Part shown: one piece after another, positions 32,264 to 44,845 of the stretch | Layout: every line of letters begins with the position of its first letter | How positions within the stretch are numbered: the first letter of the stretch is position 1 | Source of the DNA: Plutella xylostella | Taxonomy: Eukaryota; Arthropoda; Insecta; Lepidoptera; Plutellidae | Length of the DNA stretch: 64,000 nucleotides | Reading direction: 5' to 3' | Assembly (NCBI RefSeq): GCF_932276165.1 | Contig: NC_063991.1 | Span: forward strand, 3,525,001-3,589,000 | Made by a program: the position numbers and the translations under genes | The notes under the pieces: model-generated | Seen by the model: the letters and a program-made list of their open reading frames with translations, nothing else | Databases searched by the model: none | Told to the model about the DNA's origin: nothing

Positions 32264-32334
32264 CTCTTATGTGAATAAAATATTGGACAGTAACTACCTA
32301 TTGTGAGTGAGTGAATTTCTATATATTTCAGTTA

Positions 32335-32800
32335 GCTGATAAACTTCGATACCGCGGTTAATTCATACAGTCCTGTACCGGTATTGAGTTCTCAGCGCCA
32401 TCTGTTGTTTGTCATCAAAACTAGTCTATGATGTCTACTTTGCTTGTCTTTCCTTTTTAAAATTTACTTATAATTTATATCTTGCTTTTACTCGAGAATA
32501 CCTGCAAGTAAGAGCTCTCAAGAAGGAACATGTGAGGCCTCGGCTGTGGCGGCGGTGGTGTTGATGTAAAAATTAAATACTTAATCTGTGAAATTAAAAC
32601 AAAAACCACAGAGTACTTTCATTTACAAACAAAATGTCAATGATATATGACAGCTTGGCTTTGGCTTGTGTTTCAGTATTTGGATGTGTTTTTGTCAAAA
32701 ACCTAAAATATTCTTAACTATTCACACCCTTAAAGCTAATAAATGATAATTTCACCGATAGTCTGCTGAATAAAGTGTTTAGCACTGCATTGGGTAAGAA
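32335..32800 (+). promoter_or_regulatory. Upstream region and probable untranslated exon of unit C
   Basis: It aligns with the split upstream region of unit D (39145-39267 plus 62841-63198). It ends CATTGG|GTAAG as in units B and D. It provides the empty site (near 32445-32460) for the 23 kb insertion in unit D. From 32800 to 33418 I see only intron-like sequence; the RTE fragment of units A, B and D is absent. Confidence 0.5.
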
Positions 32801-33440
32801 AAGTTTCATAAAACCTTCATACTTCTGGTGTTGAGGTTAGCTTTTCCTCCATTTGTTTGCTAAATCTATGCTACACACAAGAGTGAACATGTGGCAGAAT
32901 GTAGAGTTATCGGTGGCTGTAGGCTCAGTGGAAGGGAGAGAGCCTGCAGAGGTCTTTAATTAGCAGGTGGTAGGTGGTGAGGGCCTTCCTCAACAAATGC
33001 TAAATGAGTGTTTGTTTGTGGCCTCTTTTTAAAAACTATGAGTAGGTTCTTATCTTTTTAGCTCTAGATCTACTGGTACTTATAGTGAAAGTCTACAGTC
33101 TATTTTTTTTTTATTTGATCTATTAACCATTCTTGCGCCTTATGGTACTGGTATGAAATTATTTTAAATACTTACCATTATTTTCCACCTTTATCTGAAA
33201 TAAATAATAGGTATTATAAGTACTAGGTATGTAGATACCTACTTACCTACTAAAATAATTTTTAATGTAGTTACTGTCATACATATGCAGTAGCATCCTA
33301 CATCCTCACACTTTTGTATGAGTGGCTGGTTCTGCTTCCAGTCAACTTGATGTCATTTGTATATGAAGTAAGTACAAAATAAATGCAAATTTGAGTATAA
33401 TTATGGCTCTTGTTTTAGTTGTACAAAACCACACTATAAG

Positions 33441-33570
33441 ATGGAGGATGGCATGGACATAGAGGAACATGATCTGTTGAACAACCCTACTGTGAGGAGC
33501 GTGTTTCCAGATCTTGCCGTTCTCAAACAAGAAATTATTGATTTTGATACAAGTGAAGGTGTAGCACCAG
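33441..33570 (+). CDS. Zinc-finger gene copy C, first coding exon
   Basis: Acceptor at 33417-33418, ATG at 33441, donor after 33570 and phase 1 as in copies A and B. Downstream the gene is broken, so a product would be truncated. Confidence 0.7.
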
Positions 33571-33722
33571 GTTTGTAATTTGAATGCTCTGTTAAGGTTA
33601 TATTATACAACTCTGTGCAAAAAGTATAGGGAAAAGATCAATAAAACACAAAATCTTTGTTATTCATCCTATTTTATCAACCTCAAAGTATGCTACTTCA
33701 GAAACGATACACATATGCCAAC

Positions 33723-33843
33723 TAGGGCATGCAATACCGCAATACCGGTATTGCGTAATACGGGGAACCCGGACACCGGTATTGAGTTCGGGTACTAGAA
33801 CTCAATACCGGTATTGAAAATATTACCGGTATTGCATACCCTA
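33723..33843. mobile_element. Short hAT-type MITE private to unit C
   Basis: Ends TAGGGCATGCAATACC / GGTATTGCATACCCTA, with an 8-bp duplication ATGCCAAC / ATGCTAAC (one mismatch). The interior is made of ACCGGTATTG repeats in both orientations. Unit A has the empty site near 14050. Confidence 0.75.
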
Positions 33844-34124
33844 ATGCTAACAAATAATCTAATTGTCAAAACATTTTTTAAACAATGTTTCCGGGATGAG
33901 TTTAGTAACTACTTGCAGCGAATCAGCTTATAAAAAAAAGTTTAGATGATTGGATAATTCTTTGGATTATTTGTATCGTTTCTAAAGGAAAATACTTCAT
34001 GTTTTTTAGGTAAGCCTAGACCTAACACCCCACGCAGGCAGTTTGTCGTACTTACTACTTACTGGATACAATGAAGGAGCTAGTGATTAAATCAAAAAGG
34101 AGATTCAACCAGATGCCTGCGACA

Positions 34125-34228
34125 TATCTATCTATGTATTTGTGTAAATGTATCGGCTGTCCGATAGCCATATTACAGGCTCTGTCTAGTTTGGGGTCCG
34201 ATGGCTGTTTGTGAGATGTCCCCACATA
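34125..34228 (+). mobile_element. SINE family 1 3' remnant
   Basis: Only the 3' body (CGGCTGTCCGATAGCC, GTTTGGGGTCCGATGG) is left. Confidence 0.65.
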
Positions 34229-34231
34229 TTA

Positions 34232-34431
34232 TCCTTACTAATATTATAAATGCGAAAGTAACTGTGTCTGTCTGTCTGTTACTCTTTCACGCCAAAACTA
34301 CTGAACGGGTTTGAATGAAATTTGGTATACATACGGTCTAGACCCTAAGAAAAAACATAGGCTACTTTTTATCCCGGAATTCCCACGGGGAAACTATTTG
34401 GGGCGAAGCGAAGCGCGTGGGAAGAACTAGT
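34232..34431 (+). mobile_element. Non-autonomous Helitron
   Basis: Starts TCCTTACTAATATTATAAAT and ends AACTAGT, between A and T, as expected of Helitrons. The body matches the common lepidopteran non-autonomous type (TTTCACGCC, GGCTACTTTTTATCCC). Confidence 0.82.
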
Positions 34432-34639
34432 TAAGTATAAATTATTATCTTCCATCATCATTCATGCATTCATTATTACTTTTCTTAAAAAAAACATTTA
34501 TAGACTTTGTCATTAATACTACTGTCAAATAAACCCTACCCACGCCTGGCAAAATTTATTTATTATACAGATACATTGTAATATATCAGGTATACAAAAA
34601 CCCAAATCGTTACTATAATTTGATATTTATTAATGTATT

Positions 34640-34868
34640 ACTAGCTGACCCGGCGAACTTTATACCGCATCTTACCCTATCCTACCCTACCCTACACTAC
34701 CCTACACCACCCTACACTACCCTACACTACCCTACACTACCTTACACTACCTTTTAAACCTTCCCTGGACTTCCACAAATATTTCAAGACCAAAATTATC
34801 CAAATCGGTTCAGCCGTTCTCGAGTTTTAGCGAGACTAACGAACAGCAATTCATTTTTATTATATAGA
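34640..34868 (-). mobile_element. Second non-autonomous Helitron, with a CCTAC-rich microsatellite
   Basis: On the minus strand it starts TCTATATAATAA and ends AGCTAGT, between A and T. An irregular pentamer-type run (CTACC / CTACA) fills 34674-34752. The TCGGTTCAGCCGTTCTCGAG segment is characteristic of a family widespread in insects. Confidence 0.78.
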
Positions 34869-35168
34869 TTTACTAAAACCATAACTATGCTACTCTTACA
34901 GCTAAACCAATACAGTAGTGTAGATAACTTATATTTAAATATGGCACTCACTTTCATACTTCTCTCTAACATCCCCCTGCATACATTCATCTGAGAACAA
35001 AATTGCATGAAAAGTCACACTAACCGTAATCTGGCTAATATTTTCACACAGACCGACTTTAGCGTTGCTCAATACCAATAACAAGAAGAATGTTTATCCT
35101 TTCTTCATTCATGTCACACCCTAAGCACATTTATATCTATCCCAATTAAACATTATTGTACCTTACAG

Positions 35169-37422
35169 AAACATTTACAACGTCGCCGGAAGTATCAAAG
35201 ATAAATGAAAACAAAAATCAACTACACAATTTAACGGTCTACAGTGGGGATCATCCTACCGAGTGCTCCACTCAAGACCTGGATGTGAAACCTGTCCACC
35301 TGTGTACTGACATGGATGGCACAATAACTGTCAAGGGCAACAGTTTGACAGAATTTGATGAAGTTGAAACTGAAATCAAGAAGGAATCAGAGAATGTTGT
35401 AGCAAATGAATTGCTATTTTACAGAAACAGAATTATACTCGGCAAGATACAAGTAGATGAGTCTGACGAAGAACGAGAAGTTGATGCACCAGCTGACTGT
35501 AATAATGTTGTTAACAACACAACAAACAATGATGCAGATTTGGCAGTGTCAATATACACTGATGTAAATAGAAGCATGAGGATAACAAAACAGTATTATG
35601 AAATGGAAAAATGTTTGGGAGCGAAAATTATTCTAACAAACTGCTATACAACTCTATTGAACCATAACTGTTACTGTGCTCAGTGTGCAGTGTTGTTCCC
35701 CACCACTGAAGCGTATAGTGAACATTACACGAGCACACACACCGATACCCCTCACTCAACTAAAGCCTCGGCTTCTCTAGTAATACGTAAAAAAATAATA
35801 TACCCACGTGAGCAGGCATTTGTGTGTGACACCTGCGAGAAAACATTCAGCAATAGAAGTAGCTTGATACAGCACATGTTAATTCACACTGGCGACAAGC
35901 CATTCGAGTGTGACATTTGCACGAAATCATTCTACCGAAGAAGTCATTTGAAGCGCCACAAGTTAATTCACACTGGAGAAAAACCATTTCAGTGTGAAAC
36001 TTGCAAGAAAACATTCAGATATATATCGGCTTTACAACAACACAAATTAATTCACGCTGGGGAAAAGCCCTTTCAGTGTGACATTTGCAAGAAATCCTTC
36101 AATCACAGAAGTGCTATAAAAAGGCACAAGTTAATTCACACTGGGGAAAAGCCCTTCCAATGTGACATTTGCACGAAATCATTTAACCAAATAAGGTATT
36201 TGAGGATCCACAAGTTAACCCACACTGGCGAAAAGCCATTCGAGTGTGGCATTTGCACGAAAACATTTAGACAAAGAAGTCATTTGAATAGCCACAACTT
36301 CACACTGAAGAAAAACCATTCCAGTGTGAAACTTGCCAGAAAACATTCGGATATGTATGGGCTTTAAAACGATACAAATTAACTCACTCTGGTGAAAATC
36401 CATTCCAGTGTGATATTTGCAAGAAAACATTTAACCAAATAATAAAGAAGAATGGCGAAACCTGACCCGCTTTGCGTAAGTTAGCAGCCACTCACCAAAC
36501 CTATTTTAAGTTATTGATAAAAATGTCTATTATCAGGGAAAAATATTTAAAAAAATCTAAACCATGGGGTTCTTGAGATATTAGGGTTCAAAAGTAAAAT
36601 AATTAAATATATTTTTTTCGTTAAATAAGATTTTGCTGAATGGTACACGCACAAATAAGTTTTATAATCTAAATCATGGGATTCCCAATTCATAGCGCAT
36701 CACAAAATGTATTACATGATTTTATTTATGCAAATAATATCATAATTATTTTTGCACATTTCACACTCAGAAACCTATTTTTATAAGGAGACCATTTTAA
36801 AGAATTATTTCATTCTATTCAAGTTCCCGTTATCCCGAAGTAACATAAAATACCTTTTTAGCCAGGAATTCCCACGGAAACACTTTTAAAATCAATTTTT
36901 AGCTCGAGGGTAACATCTAGTACAGTAGAAAGACTTGATCTTTCAGCACCTATATCTTCGTTTTCCCATGTCTCATAATAATAAAATTAATACCAGTATA
37001 TGCTGTAGTCACGGACTACACATCAGTGTATGTTTCATCAATGGCCGCTCTGGGTCATGGCGCCATAGAGAAATGGCCATTCTCCTTTAAAGACACACAA
37101 GTTACTTCACACTGGCGAAAAGCCATACAAGTGCGGTAATTGCAAAAAATCGTTTCGGCATTTTACTACTTTGAAAAACCACGAATTGATCCACACTGAA
37201 GAAAAGCCACTCCAGTGTGAATCGTGCAAGAAAACATTTAACCGAAGAAGTAATTTAAAGAGCCACAAGCTAATTCACACGGGCGAAAAGCCATTCCAGT
37301 GTGACATTTGCAAGAAAACATTTAACCTTAGAAGTAATCATAAGAGGCACATGTTACTTCACACTGCAGCACAGCCATATGATTCTGATGCATCGGAAAA
37401 ATGTGAGATCCGGGAAACATGA
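35169..37422 (+). pseudogene. Zinc-finger gene copy C, main exon, disrupted
   Basis: The exon begins after the acceptor at 35168, with the same acidic spacer and isolated finger, then six good fingers to about 36295. A 4-bp deletion at about 36297 (CACAACTTCAC where the other copies have CACAAGTTACTTCAC) shifts the frame; the shifted frame ends at 36367, so a product would be 442 residues ending in 20 foreign residues. Remains of two more fingers follow, a 647-bp element interrupts the next (36443-37089), and the last fingers and tail continue at 37090-37422. It is probably a pseudogene. A shortened six-finger protein could still be made. Confidence 0.85.
36443..37089. mobile_element. DNA element inserted in a zinc finger of copy C
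   Basis: Ends TAAAGAAGAATGGC / GCCATTCTCCTTTA are imperfect inverted repeats. The flanks are the two halves of a finger found whole in copy B (30420-30450). The target duplication is not clear. No coding frame is seen inside. Confidence 0.75.
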
Positions 37423-37439
37423 GGAAACATAGTACATGA

Positions 37440-38217
37440 CACGGCGTGAAACAGCGGGATGTCAGTGAGTGTCAGTGGGGCGCGCTGCGGGCGAGGGCTC
37501 GGCCTCCGCCTGTCCCCTCACTGCAGGCAGCGCCGGCGACGCACAGGCCGCGTTGTCGACACGCTCTCCTACACCCACATACAAGCGACTCCACCTACAC
37601 TAACCACCTCAGTTGCAATTCTGACATCGGCGCGGACGGTCGCTTTCTAGCGGCGCCGTCTGTAGCCGTCACGTGTGACTCACTACTGAGTGACCCGGCT
37701 GCTCAAGGACAGCGTCCTGTTGTACACCGAGATGCCTGAAATCCCGGCTCAATTGGAAGCCTCGGAACAGTATAAAATGTCATTAATCGCTAGGTTAAAA
37801 AATCTAAATGGTTCTTTATTTTTAATAAACATTATTATGGCATAATACTGTTGTTTGTTGTTTTCATGTTTGTGGTACCTGTTGCTGTGCTAGTGCCGCG
37901 GTGGTACAGAGGGCCTTCGCAAGAGTGCGCCGCGCCGTCCTGTCCTCAGCAACTGTCCTGGCTTCTGTCCAGCTCAGCGCTTGCGCTCGCAGCTCGCCGT
38001 CAACTGTACGCCGCCATGTGTGCACCGACGACCGGGACACGGCGTCTGCGGCGGCTACTAGCTACTCATTCAAAGCATATTTTGTCATTACTCTTATGTG
38101 AATAAAATATTGGACAGTAAATACCTATATAATTTTAAAGAGTGATTTTAACTACAATGTACCTTGTATGAGTACCAGGATTAATTGTTTATTGTACCTC
38201 AACAATCAATAAATACC
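37440..38217 (+). other. GC-rich 3' module of unit C (probable 3' UTR)
   Basis: Almost identical to 19626-20403, with two substitutions seen (GTCGACACG for GTCTACACG; TTGTTTATTG for TTGCTTATTG). It keeps the AATAAA signals. Confidence 0.6.
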
Positions 38218-38219
38218 TA

Positions 38220-38628
38220 CGCTAGAGAGTTTATTTGTAGTAGTGTTATAGAATGCGATCCAATTTTTTGGCGTTTTGAGAACAACGTACCGCCTGGTAC
38301 CGCCCTTGCGTCCCCCGCACCTCGGCAACTTAACAGAGGGCAAGTGTAGGTTTTTCATAACCGATTGAGCAGTGAAAATCGACATTTGTACGGTGCGGAG
38401 CTAGTGCAGCGCGTATACCGCTAGGTGGCGACTCTCTCGCGCTACACAAATTCGCGTTTACTCGCCGCTATTCTAACGGAGTAAAAACTCGCACTCCCCA
38501 TGCGGGTCACCATGGAGACGGGGAGTTGAGCACAACGTCTAGTGTATTGTTCCTCTGTGGCAATGTGTCTGACTATGCGGGGCTGCGGGGGACGCGGGGT
38601 CCTCACTAACTCTAGTAGAAGAGTAGTA
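38220..38628. other. GC-rich unassigned stretch between units C and D
   Basis: It contains the inverted pair GCGTCCCCCGCA (about 38309) and TGCGGGGGACGC (about 38583) and a CTAGAG / CTCTAG pair near its ends, so it may be a degraded inverted-repeat element. No gene is seen. Confidence 0.35.
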
Positions 38629-38841
38629 CAGTGCCGCAAACTTATCTGTTCCGGTGAGAGCTCACGTAAATATCTAATGTTTCTTCATTCTATAAGATTT
38701 TAAGTTTGCCCGTAGTGGTAATTTGCCCTTGCAGTTTTTATAAACACATTTAACCTATATTAATTTATAATTCTTTAGTAAATAATGAGATATGGATCAA
38801 TTTAGTTCGCTCTCACCGGAACAGATAAGTTTGTCGCACTA
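38629..38841. mobile_element. MITE with about 30-bp inverted repeats
   Basis: Inner repeats CAAACTTATCTGTTCCGG and its complement match over 25 bp without mismatch. Flanking TA is compatible with a mariner-type origin. About 213 bp, AT-rich interior. Confidence 0.8.
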
Positions 38842-39144
38842 TAACTAGTTAGTTATGACGTTTCAATATCACTCAACTTTAGGCAGGCTTCATGCAGGAT
38901 TAAATATGATCTAGGTACATAATTATAAGTACTTCTATGCAGTGAGAGAGTGAGGTGAATCAAAGAAACATAATACCTAGGTACTTCTCTTACAAGAAGA
39001 AGAAAAGAAAAGCAAACAAAACAAAACTTGTACTTAGTACAAGGAGGCGAAATGAGGAAACAAATATTACGGCTGAGCTAACCTATCATGCAATGTTTTC
39101 TGTCTTAAACTTCGCGTTGGAATTTCAACATATTCAAGATAGAG

Positions 39145-39267
39145 CTGAGAAACTTGGGCACCGCGGTTATTACATACAGTCCTGTTTGTACCGGTATTGA
39201 GTTCCCAGCGCCATCTGTTGTTTGTCATCAAAACTAGTATATGATAAATCTACCTTGCTTTTCTTTC
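39145..39267 (+). promoter_or_regulatory. Upstream region of unit D, left part
   Basis: Aligns with 32335-32455 of unit C (CACCGCGGTTA..., AGCGCCATCTGTTG) and stops at TTTCTTTC, where the large hAT-bounded insertion begins. The rest continues at 62413. Confidence 0.55.
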
Positions 39268-39483
39268 CAAGGGCGTACCCAGGATTTCAGCTAGGGGGGG
39301 GGGGGCAGCTCATACCTGTTCCGAGATGATGGTCGGTCAGGTATATAGAAACATTATAGATAAAAGAATATTTAACCATTTTGTCAGTTCCGCTCGGGGA
39401 GTCGTTGCGAGCGCACGCGTAGTTGTCCGCATCACCGCAGTAGAACTTTTTTCTAACGTACCCGCATTTTTTATAAATGTATT

Positions 39484-41004
39484 ATGGAGGAAAGTAATGA
39501 CGGAGACGAGTTAAGCCTAACGAGTATTAGTGCCAACAATAGTACTGAGAATTTGAATGATCAATGTGTGCAAAAAATTGACGAAATGTGTGAAAGTGAG
39601 ATTACTGGGATTCAGCGATTAGGAGAAAAACGGCCGCGGAATGACAGCCCCCCTGACAGTCCGCAAATTGATGACGATGGATTCACCACAGTGGTACGGA
39701 GGAGCCCCAAGCGCCTAGCGCGCAGCTTCTCCAACAATCCGAGTTCGCCAATTCTAGGTGAGTCAAATGATTATTTTGAGGTTTGCATCACTTCGAAAGA
39801 TATACTACCAAAACAAATAGCATTGGCTAAACTTCTTCGCTCAGAAAATTTTGACAATATTCTAAGAATTAAGTTTAAAAGCCCTTATCGAGTACTGATT
39901 CAGTTAAGATCTAAAAGGGAGGCGGAGAGATTAATGAGTTGTACCAAACTGGAAAACTTGGGTTATAGATGTCAAATGACGAATGAATTAAATCTGAGCT
40001 ATGGTTTACTGAGAGATTTCGATTTGGATGCGGATTTGAAAGAGTTGACTGAGACTTTGAAATGTGAATATGAAATAGTATCATTGAAAAGATTAAAAAG
40101 ACTAGACACTGTCGATGGATGGACCGAGTGTGAATCTGTGAGGATATGTTTCAGGAGCACCACTTTACCCCCGTTCGTGAAAGGATACGGGTGCAGGTTT
40201 AAAGTGGAGCCGTACATATTTCCTGTAACTCAATGTGCCGGATGTTGGAAGTATGGACATTATGTACGAGTTTGTCCAACAAAGAAAATCATATGCCCAA
40301 AATGCGCAGGCGAGCACAGTAATTGTGAAGCAAAAGTTTTCTCTTGTGTAAACTGTAAGGGTAATCACATGGCTATGAATAAAAAATGTCCTATTTTTAT
40401 GAAAGAAAGACAGATTCGAGAGACTATGAGTAAAAATAACTGTACATATAGAAAAGCTTTGAATGATTATCTTTCAAAGACAGAAAAAGAGAAGGAACTC
40501 GAACAAATTCCGATAGTAGATCATGCAATATCAAGAGCGACAAATAATTCAGAGAGAGAGAAAAGTTACAGAGATGTAGTTGTAGGCCAAGTGATAGTAC
40601 ACGAAAACATAGAGGAGTCGAGCTCGGGAGAACATACAAATCAAGATCAAGAGGAAGATGAAGGGCCAAATGCTATTCGAAAAGTTAAGAAAGTAAAGAA
40701 GAAGAAAGACAATCGTAACTCATTGAAACAGAAAAATTATATGCAGCAGGACATGGTTACTGATGTTATAGACGAGAACAATGAACATAACGCCAATAAA
40801 GCGGAGAAAGAAAATAAGAGAGGAGGAGATTTAAGAAAATTTTGGAAGAAAATCAAGGATGTTTTATTCTCAAAAAAGATATTAGAAGATAAACTATATG
40901 ATTTTGTTACAATTGTTGTAGAAGAATGCAGGTTGTTAATAGTTAATTTTGTGAAAGACGGTAATTTATTGCAAAAAGTAATGTCCAACTTTATCAATGG
41001 CTAG
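39484..41004 (+). CDS. LINE-2 ORF1, gag-like protein
   Basis: 506 residues from the ATG at 39484. The N-terminal part is acidic. Zinc knuckles lie at about residues 255-310 (CAGC...GHYVRVC, CPKC...H..C, CVNC...H...C), followed by a highly charged Lys/Glu region. It is the presumed RNA-binding component of the ribonucleoprotein. The stop overlaps the ORF2 start in ATGGCTAG (8 nt), which suggests coupled reinitiation. Confidence 0.88.
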   Translation: MEESNDGDELSLTSISANNSTENLNDQCVQKIDEMCESEITGIQRLGEKRPRNDSPPDSPQIDDDGFTTVVRRSPKRLARSFSNNPSSPILGESNDYFEVCITSKDILPKQIALAKLLRSENFDNILRIKFKSPYRVLIQLRSKREAERLMSCTKLENLGYRCQMTNELNLSYGLLRDFDLDADLKELTETLKCEYEIVSLKRLKRLDTVDGWTECESVRICFRSTTLPPFVKGYGCRFKVEPYIFPVTQCAGCWKYGHYVRVCPTKKIICPKCAGEHSNCEAKVFSCVNCKGNHMAMNKKCPIFMKERQIRETMSKNNCTYRKALNDYLSKTEKEKELEQIPIVDHAISRATNNSEREKSYRDVVVGQVIVHENIEESSSGEHTNQDQEEDEGPNAIRKVKKVKKKKDNRNSLKQKNYMQQDMVTDVIDENNEHNANKAEKENKRGGDLRKFWKKIKDVLFSKKILEDKLYDFVTIVVEECRLLIVNFVKDGNLLQKVMSNFING

Positions 41005-44000
41005 TCCGGTGAAAATATTTGATATAAATATAATGCAATGGAACAGTCAGAGTATTAGACCTAAGTCAGTCGAATTCCAATTACTATTAAGTCAAGAAAA
41101 AGTTCACATAGCATTCTTAAGTGAAACGTGGTTAGAACCAGACTCTCCAATAAACTTTCCCGGATATAATGTTTTTCGGAAAGATAGACATGATTCTTAT
41201 GGTGGAGTGGCGATACTTGTCCATAAATCTATAAATGCTCATGAACACCCTACTCATTTTAATAATCCAGATATAGGTATTATCCATGTCAGCCTTATAA
41301 ACTGCAAATGCTTAAAGAATATAATATCTATATATTGTCCATCCAGTGTGAGAACAACTCAAAACGATTGGGAAGATATTTTTGGCCTATGTTCGCAGGG
41401 AGCACTAGTGACTGGTGACTTCAACGGACACCATACTAATTGGTCTTACAAATCCGACGCCAGGGGTATCCAGATTCTAGATGCAGCTCTAGAAAATGGA
41501 TTTGTTTCACTCAATGATGGCAGTCCAACCAGAGTTAAGTTAGTTAACGGTAGACTCCAAGAGTCCTCGCCCGATATAACTTTTTCATCCACTGACATTG
41601 CAGTAAACTTTATAAGATGGGCAGTAAGTAGGGAAAGCTTGGGGAGTGATCATCTGATAATTCAAATGAAATTCAGCTATTGTGATTCTATAAAACTTTC
41701 AATAAAACGAAATTTCAAACTTGCAAATTGGAAATCATATAGAAGCGATCTTGATGACAAGTTTAGTAATCATAATTCCGATTTATTAGATAATGTTCAA
41801 CTAAAATACAATTATTTCGTAGATAATATTAATGTATCGGCTGATAAAAATATTCCGTTATCTAAAATTTGTAATAATCCCGACTCTAAATTTAAACCAA
41901 AAAATTACTGGAACGCAGATCTATCTAAAATTGTTGCTGAGCGAAGGTTGGCGTTAAAAAATTTCCGAAAAAACCCCACTCCCTATAATTTAACATTACT
42001 AGAAGCCAAAATATCTGAAGCTCAACGGAATATAAGGAAAGCCAAGAGTCGCAGTTGGCACGAATTTTGCAATAAAGTAGATGAAACCACATCAGCTTCA
42101 GATATGTGGAGACAAATGCAGTGGATGAAGGGATTCCGACAGTCAAGAACGTATGTTTCAAATGAAAACAAAACTAAACTCTTGTGTGCTCTCACTCCAG
42201 ATTCTGTTTCGGTACCTTTTCCTGCTTGTATATCTTCGAATGACAAATTAGAGGCAACCTTTTCATTACAGGAACTGAATCATGCGATTAATAAAAAGAA
42301 AAAGGATACATCTCCAGGTTTTGATAAAATTACGTACAGCATGATTAAACATCTTCCCTCTAATGGCAAGCAATACCTACTAAACCTCTATAACCTAATA
42401 TTTTCTTCCGGACTTATTCCTATTCAATGGAGATCTGTGCTAATAGTTCCAATACCTAAACAAAACTTACAAAGATCCGAAATAAAACTGAGACCTATTG
42501 CTTTAATATCCTGTCTGTGTAAAATTTTGAATGATATGCTATGTAAACGCCTAGAATGGTTCGTGGAAAAACAAAATATTCTATCTCGAAGTTCTAGTGG
42601 TTTCAGGAGAGCTCAGTCTTCTTTGGACCCCTTAGTGCGATTGGTAACACATATTCAGATTGGTTTTTCCAAAAATGTACCGACGTTGGCATGTTTTCTG
42701 GATATAGAAAATGCCTACAATAATGTTTTAGTTGAGAAATTAGTCACAGTCCTTGACGACCTTAAGGTTGGCAAAGCTGTTTGTAGGTATTTATGGGAAT
42801 TACTTTCTGAGAGACATCTGAACATGATGGTTACAAATGATGATCCGGATAGCGACACTGAGAAATCAATTTCTAGATGGACTAACAGAGGACTTGCACA
42901 AGGAGACCCGATTTCCCCACTCTTATTTAATATAGTAACAGCTAAAATAGGTAATGAAATCAACGATGTATTTATCTATCAATACGCTGACGATTTTGTC
43001 TTGTATCAAAATTGCTGTAGATTAGAAGATAGTGGCTTAAAACTACAAACTGCTTTAAACACAATTGTACTATTATTGGAGGATATCGGGTTACAACTAT
43101 CTACCAATAAAACAAAGGCATGTACTTTTAGCAGAGGTCGAAGAAGAAAAGAAGTCGAATTAAAAATATATGGTTCACGGGTCAATTTTGTTAATTGTAT
43201 TAAGTATTTGGGACTCTGGTTGGATAATACGTTACGTTGGGGCAAACATATAAATGAAATAGTTCAAAAAACTCAAAAACATATTAATATACTTAAAATA
43301 CTGTCTGGTAGTGGGTGGGGAATTCATCCTAGACACTTACGCAGACTATATATCTCTTTAATTCGGAGTAGGATGGATTATGGATGTTTCTTAAATGACA
43401 GTAGCGCCAAGTCCAATGTTTACAAACTAGAGAAGATTCAAAACTCGGCACTAAGAATCATCGGTGGCTTTATTCGATCAACACCAATTCATGTAATGGA
43501 GTCTGAACTCTGTATCTATCCACTACACTTAAGAAGGCTGTATCTGGCATATAAATATGGTATTAAAGCTCAGTCTTGGTCTAATAATATCTCGATTAAA
43601 CTGTTAACCGAACTGAACGATCTTTGCGACAACAGATACTGGCAATCAAAAAAGAAACCTCTGTTATCACTAGTATTTGCTAGAATTAAGGAAGAATGTA
43701 TCCATTCATGTTATCCATTGCTTATGTTTAGTCTTGATACCTGGGTAACCAATATTAACGTCTCAAATATAATTTGTACAAAACTTGATAATTTAGATGG
43801 ACCGAAATCATTGTATAATTATAATGTACTTAAAAATAATGTGTTGAACGAAATCGAAAATAAATATGGCAGAGAATGGCATAGAATATACACTGACGGG
43901 TCAAAATCTGCTAATGAAGGAGGGGCTGCTTTTTGCAATCTAAACGGAAATGTCCAGCGGTTATTTAAGATTAAACCTGATGAAATATGTATAATGACTA

Positions 44001-44572
44001 TAGAATTACTTGCGATCTCAGAGGCACTTTCTTATGCAGAGGAACTTGAGGGGAATACTATTATTCTAACCGACAGTAAGAGTGCGCTTCAACATCTTAA
44101 TCGTTGTGCGACTGGCCAAAGGGGTTTCTCAATTAGTTACATCATTTTAGAAAAAATTCAAAAACTACAAGCAAATAATAAGCAACTGAGATTGCAATGG
44201 ATTCCTTCCCACGTCGGACTCAGGGGGAACGAGGAGGCGGACCGATTGGCTAAACTTGCATCGTCAGACGGGACGGAAACATTCATAGAACCTGATTACT
44301 CTGAAAAATTTAATTTATTCAAGAAGGTGGTGTATGATGAGTGGAAGGAGTATTTCAATGAACGATCTAAAGAAAAGGGTATATGGTACAAAGCCATTCA
44401 GTCCGAACCTCCTCGCATCCCCTGGTTCGGTGATATTAAGATTAATAGATCTGAAGTTGTCCTAGCTCACAGACTTCGGTCGGGACACATTCCGCTAAAT
44501 CGCTTCGCGTATCTCATGAAAAAAGTCGACTCACCTAACTGTGACGTATGTGGAGTTCTTGAAGATGTCCAA
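40997..44572 (+). CDS. LINE-2 ORF2 (endonuclease, RT, RNase H), C-terminus cut off by an insertion
   Basis: 1192 LINE-derived codons, then 18 codons of transposon sequence to the stop at 44629. Endonuclease motifs SETWL, TGDFNGHHTNW and GSDH; RT motifs SPGFDK, FLDIENAYNN, GLAQGDPISP and QYADD; RNase H acidic residues in YTDGSK, TIELLAISEA, LTDSKSA and NEEADRLAK. The terminal knuckle CxxC-x7-H-x4-C is cut between its second Cys and the His. The lost 65 codons (with stop) are at 54350-54544 in frame; the intact enzyme would be 1256 residues. Confidence 0.88.
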
Positions 44573-44748
44573 GGGTGGATTTCAACAAGTCCTAAAAAAT
44601 CTTCATTTCCGTGGACTTTTTTATCTTAAGGTTTTTTATATCAGAAAAACGCTTTTATTAAAGTTTTTGTTAATGTTAGTGTTCTTACTAAATGGGTAGC
44701 AGATAAGTTAAAAACTTAACAAGATACGGATGATTAAAAATTTCGTGC

Positions 44749-44845
44749 CACGGCGATGAAACATGCGTTCACGGCAATGAAACAAGCGTCCACGGCAATG
44801 AAACAAAGGCCCACGGCAATGAAACAAACTTCCACGGCAATGAAA
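44749..44845 (+). repeat. Left 21-bp-phased motif array
   Basis: CACGGCRATGAA begins at 44749, 44770, 44791, 44812 and 44833, exactly 21 bp apart. The 9-nt gaps between cores vary. Degenerate copies follow at about 44857 and 44878, and an inverted one lies near the left end (44601-44611). Confidence 0.93.

Noticed and set aside
34674..34752. Telomere-like repeats (CCTAA in insects)
   Set aside because: The run is CTACC/CTACA, irregular, and lies inside a Helitron body.
39326..39514. 62-codon frame at the LINE-2 5' end
   Set aside because: It spans the junction of three elements and overlaps the ORF1 start.
44749..44845. CRISPR-like array of short repeats and spacers
   Set aside because: The DNA is eukaryotic, the cores are only 12-13 bp with 9-nt gaps, and matching arrays at both ends of a transposon explain them better.
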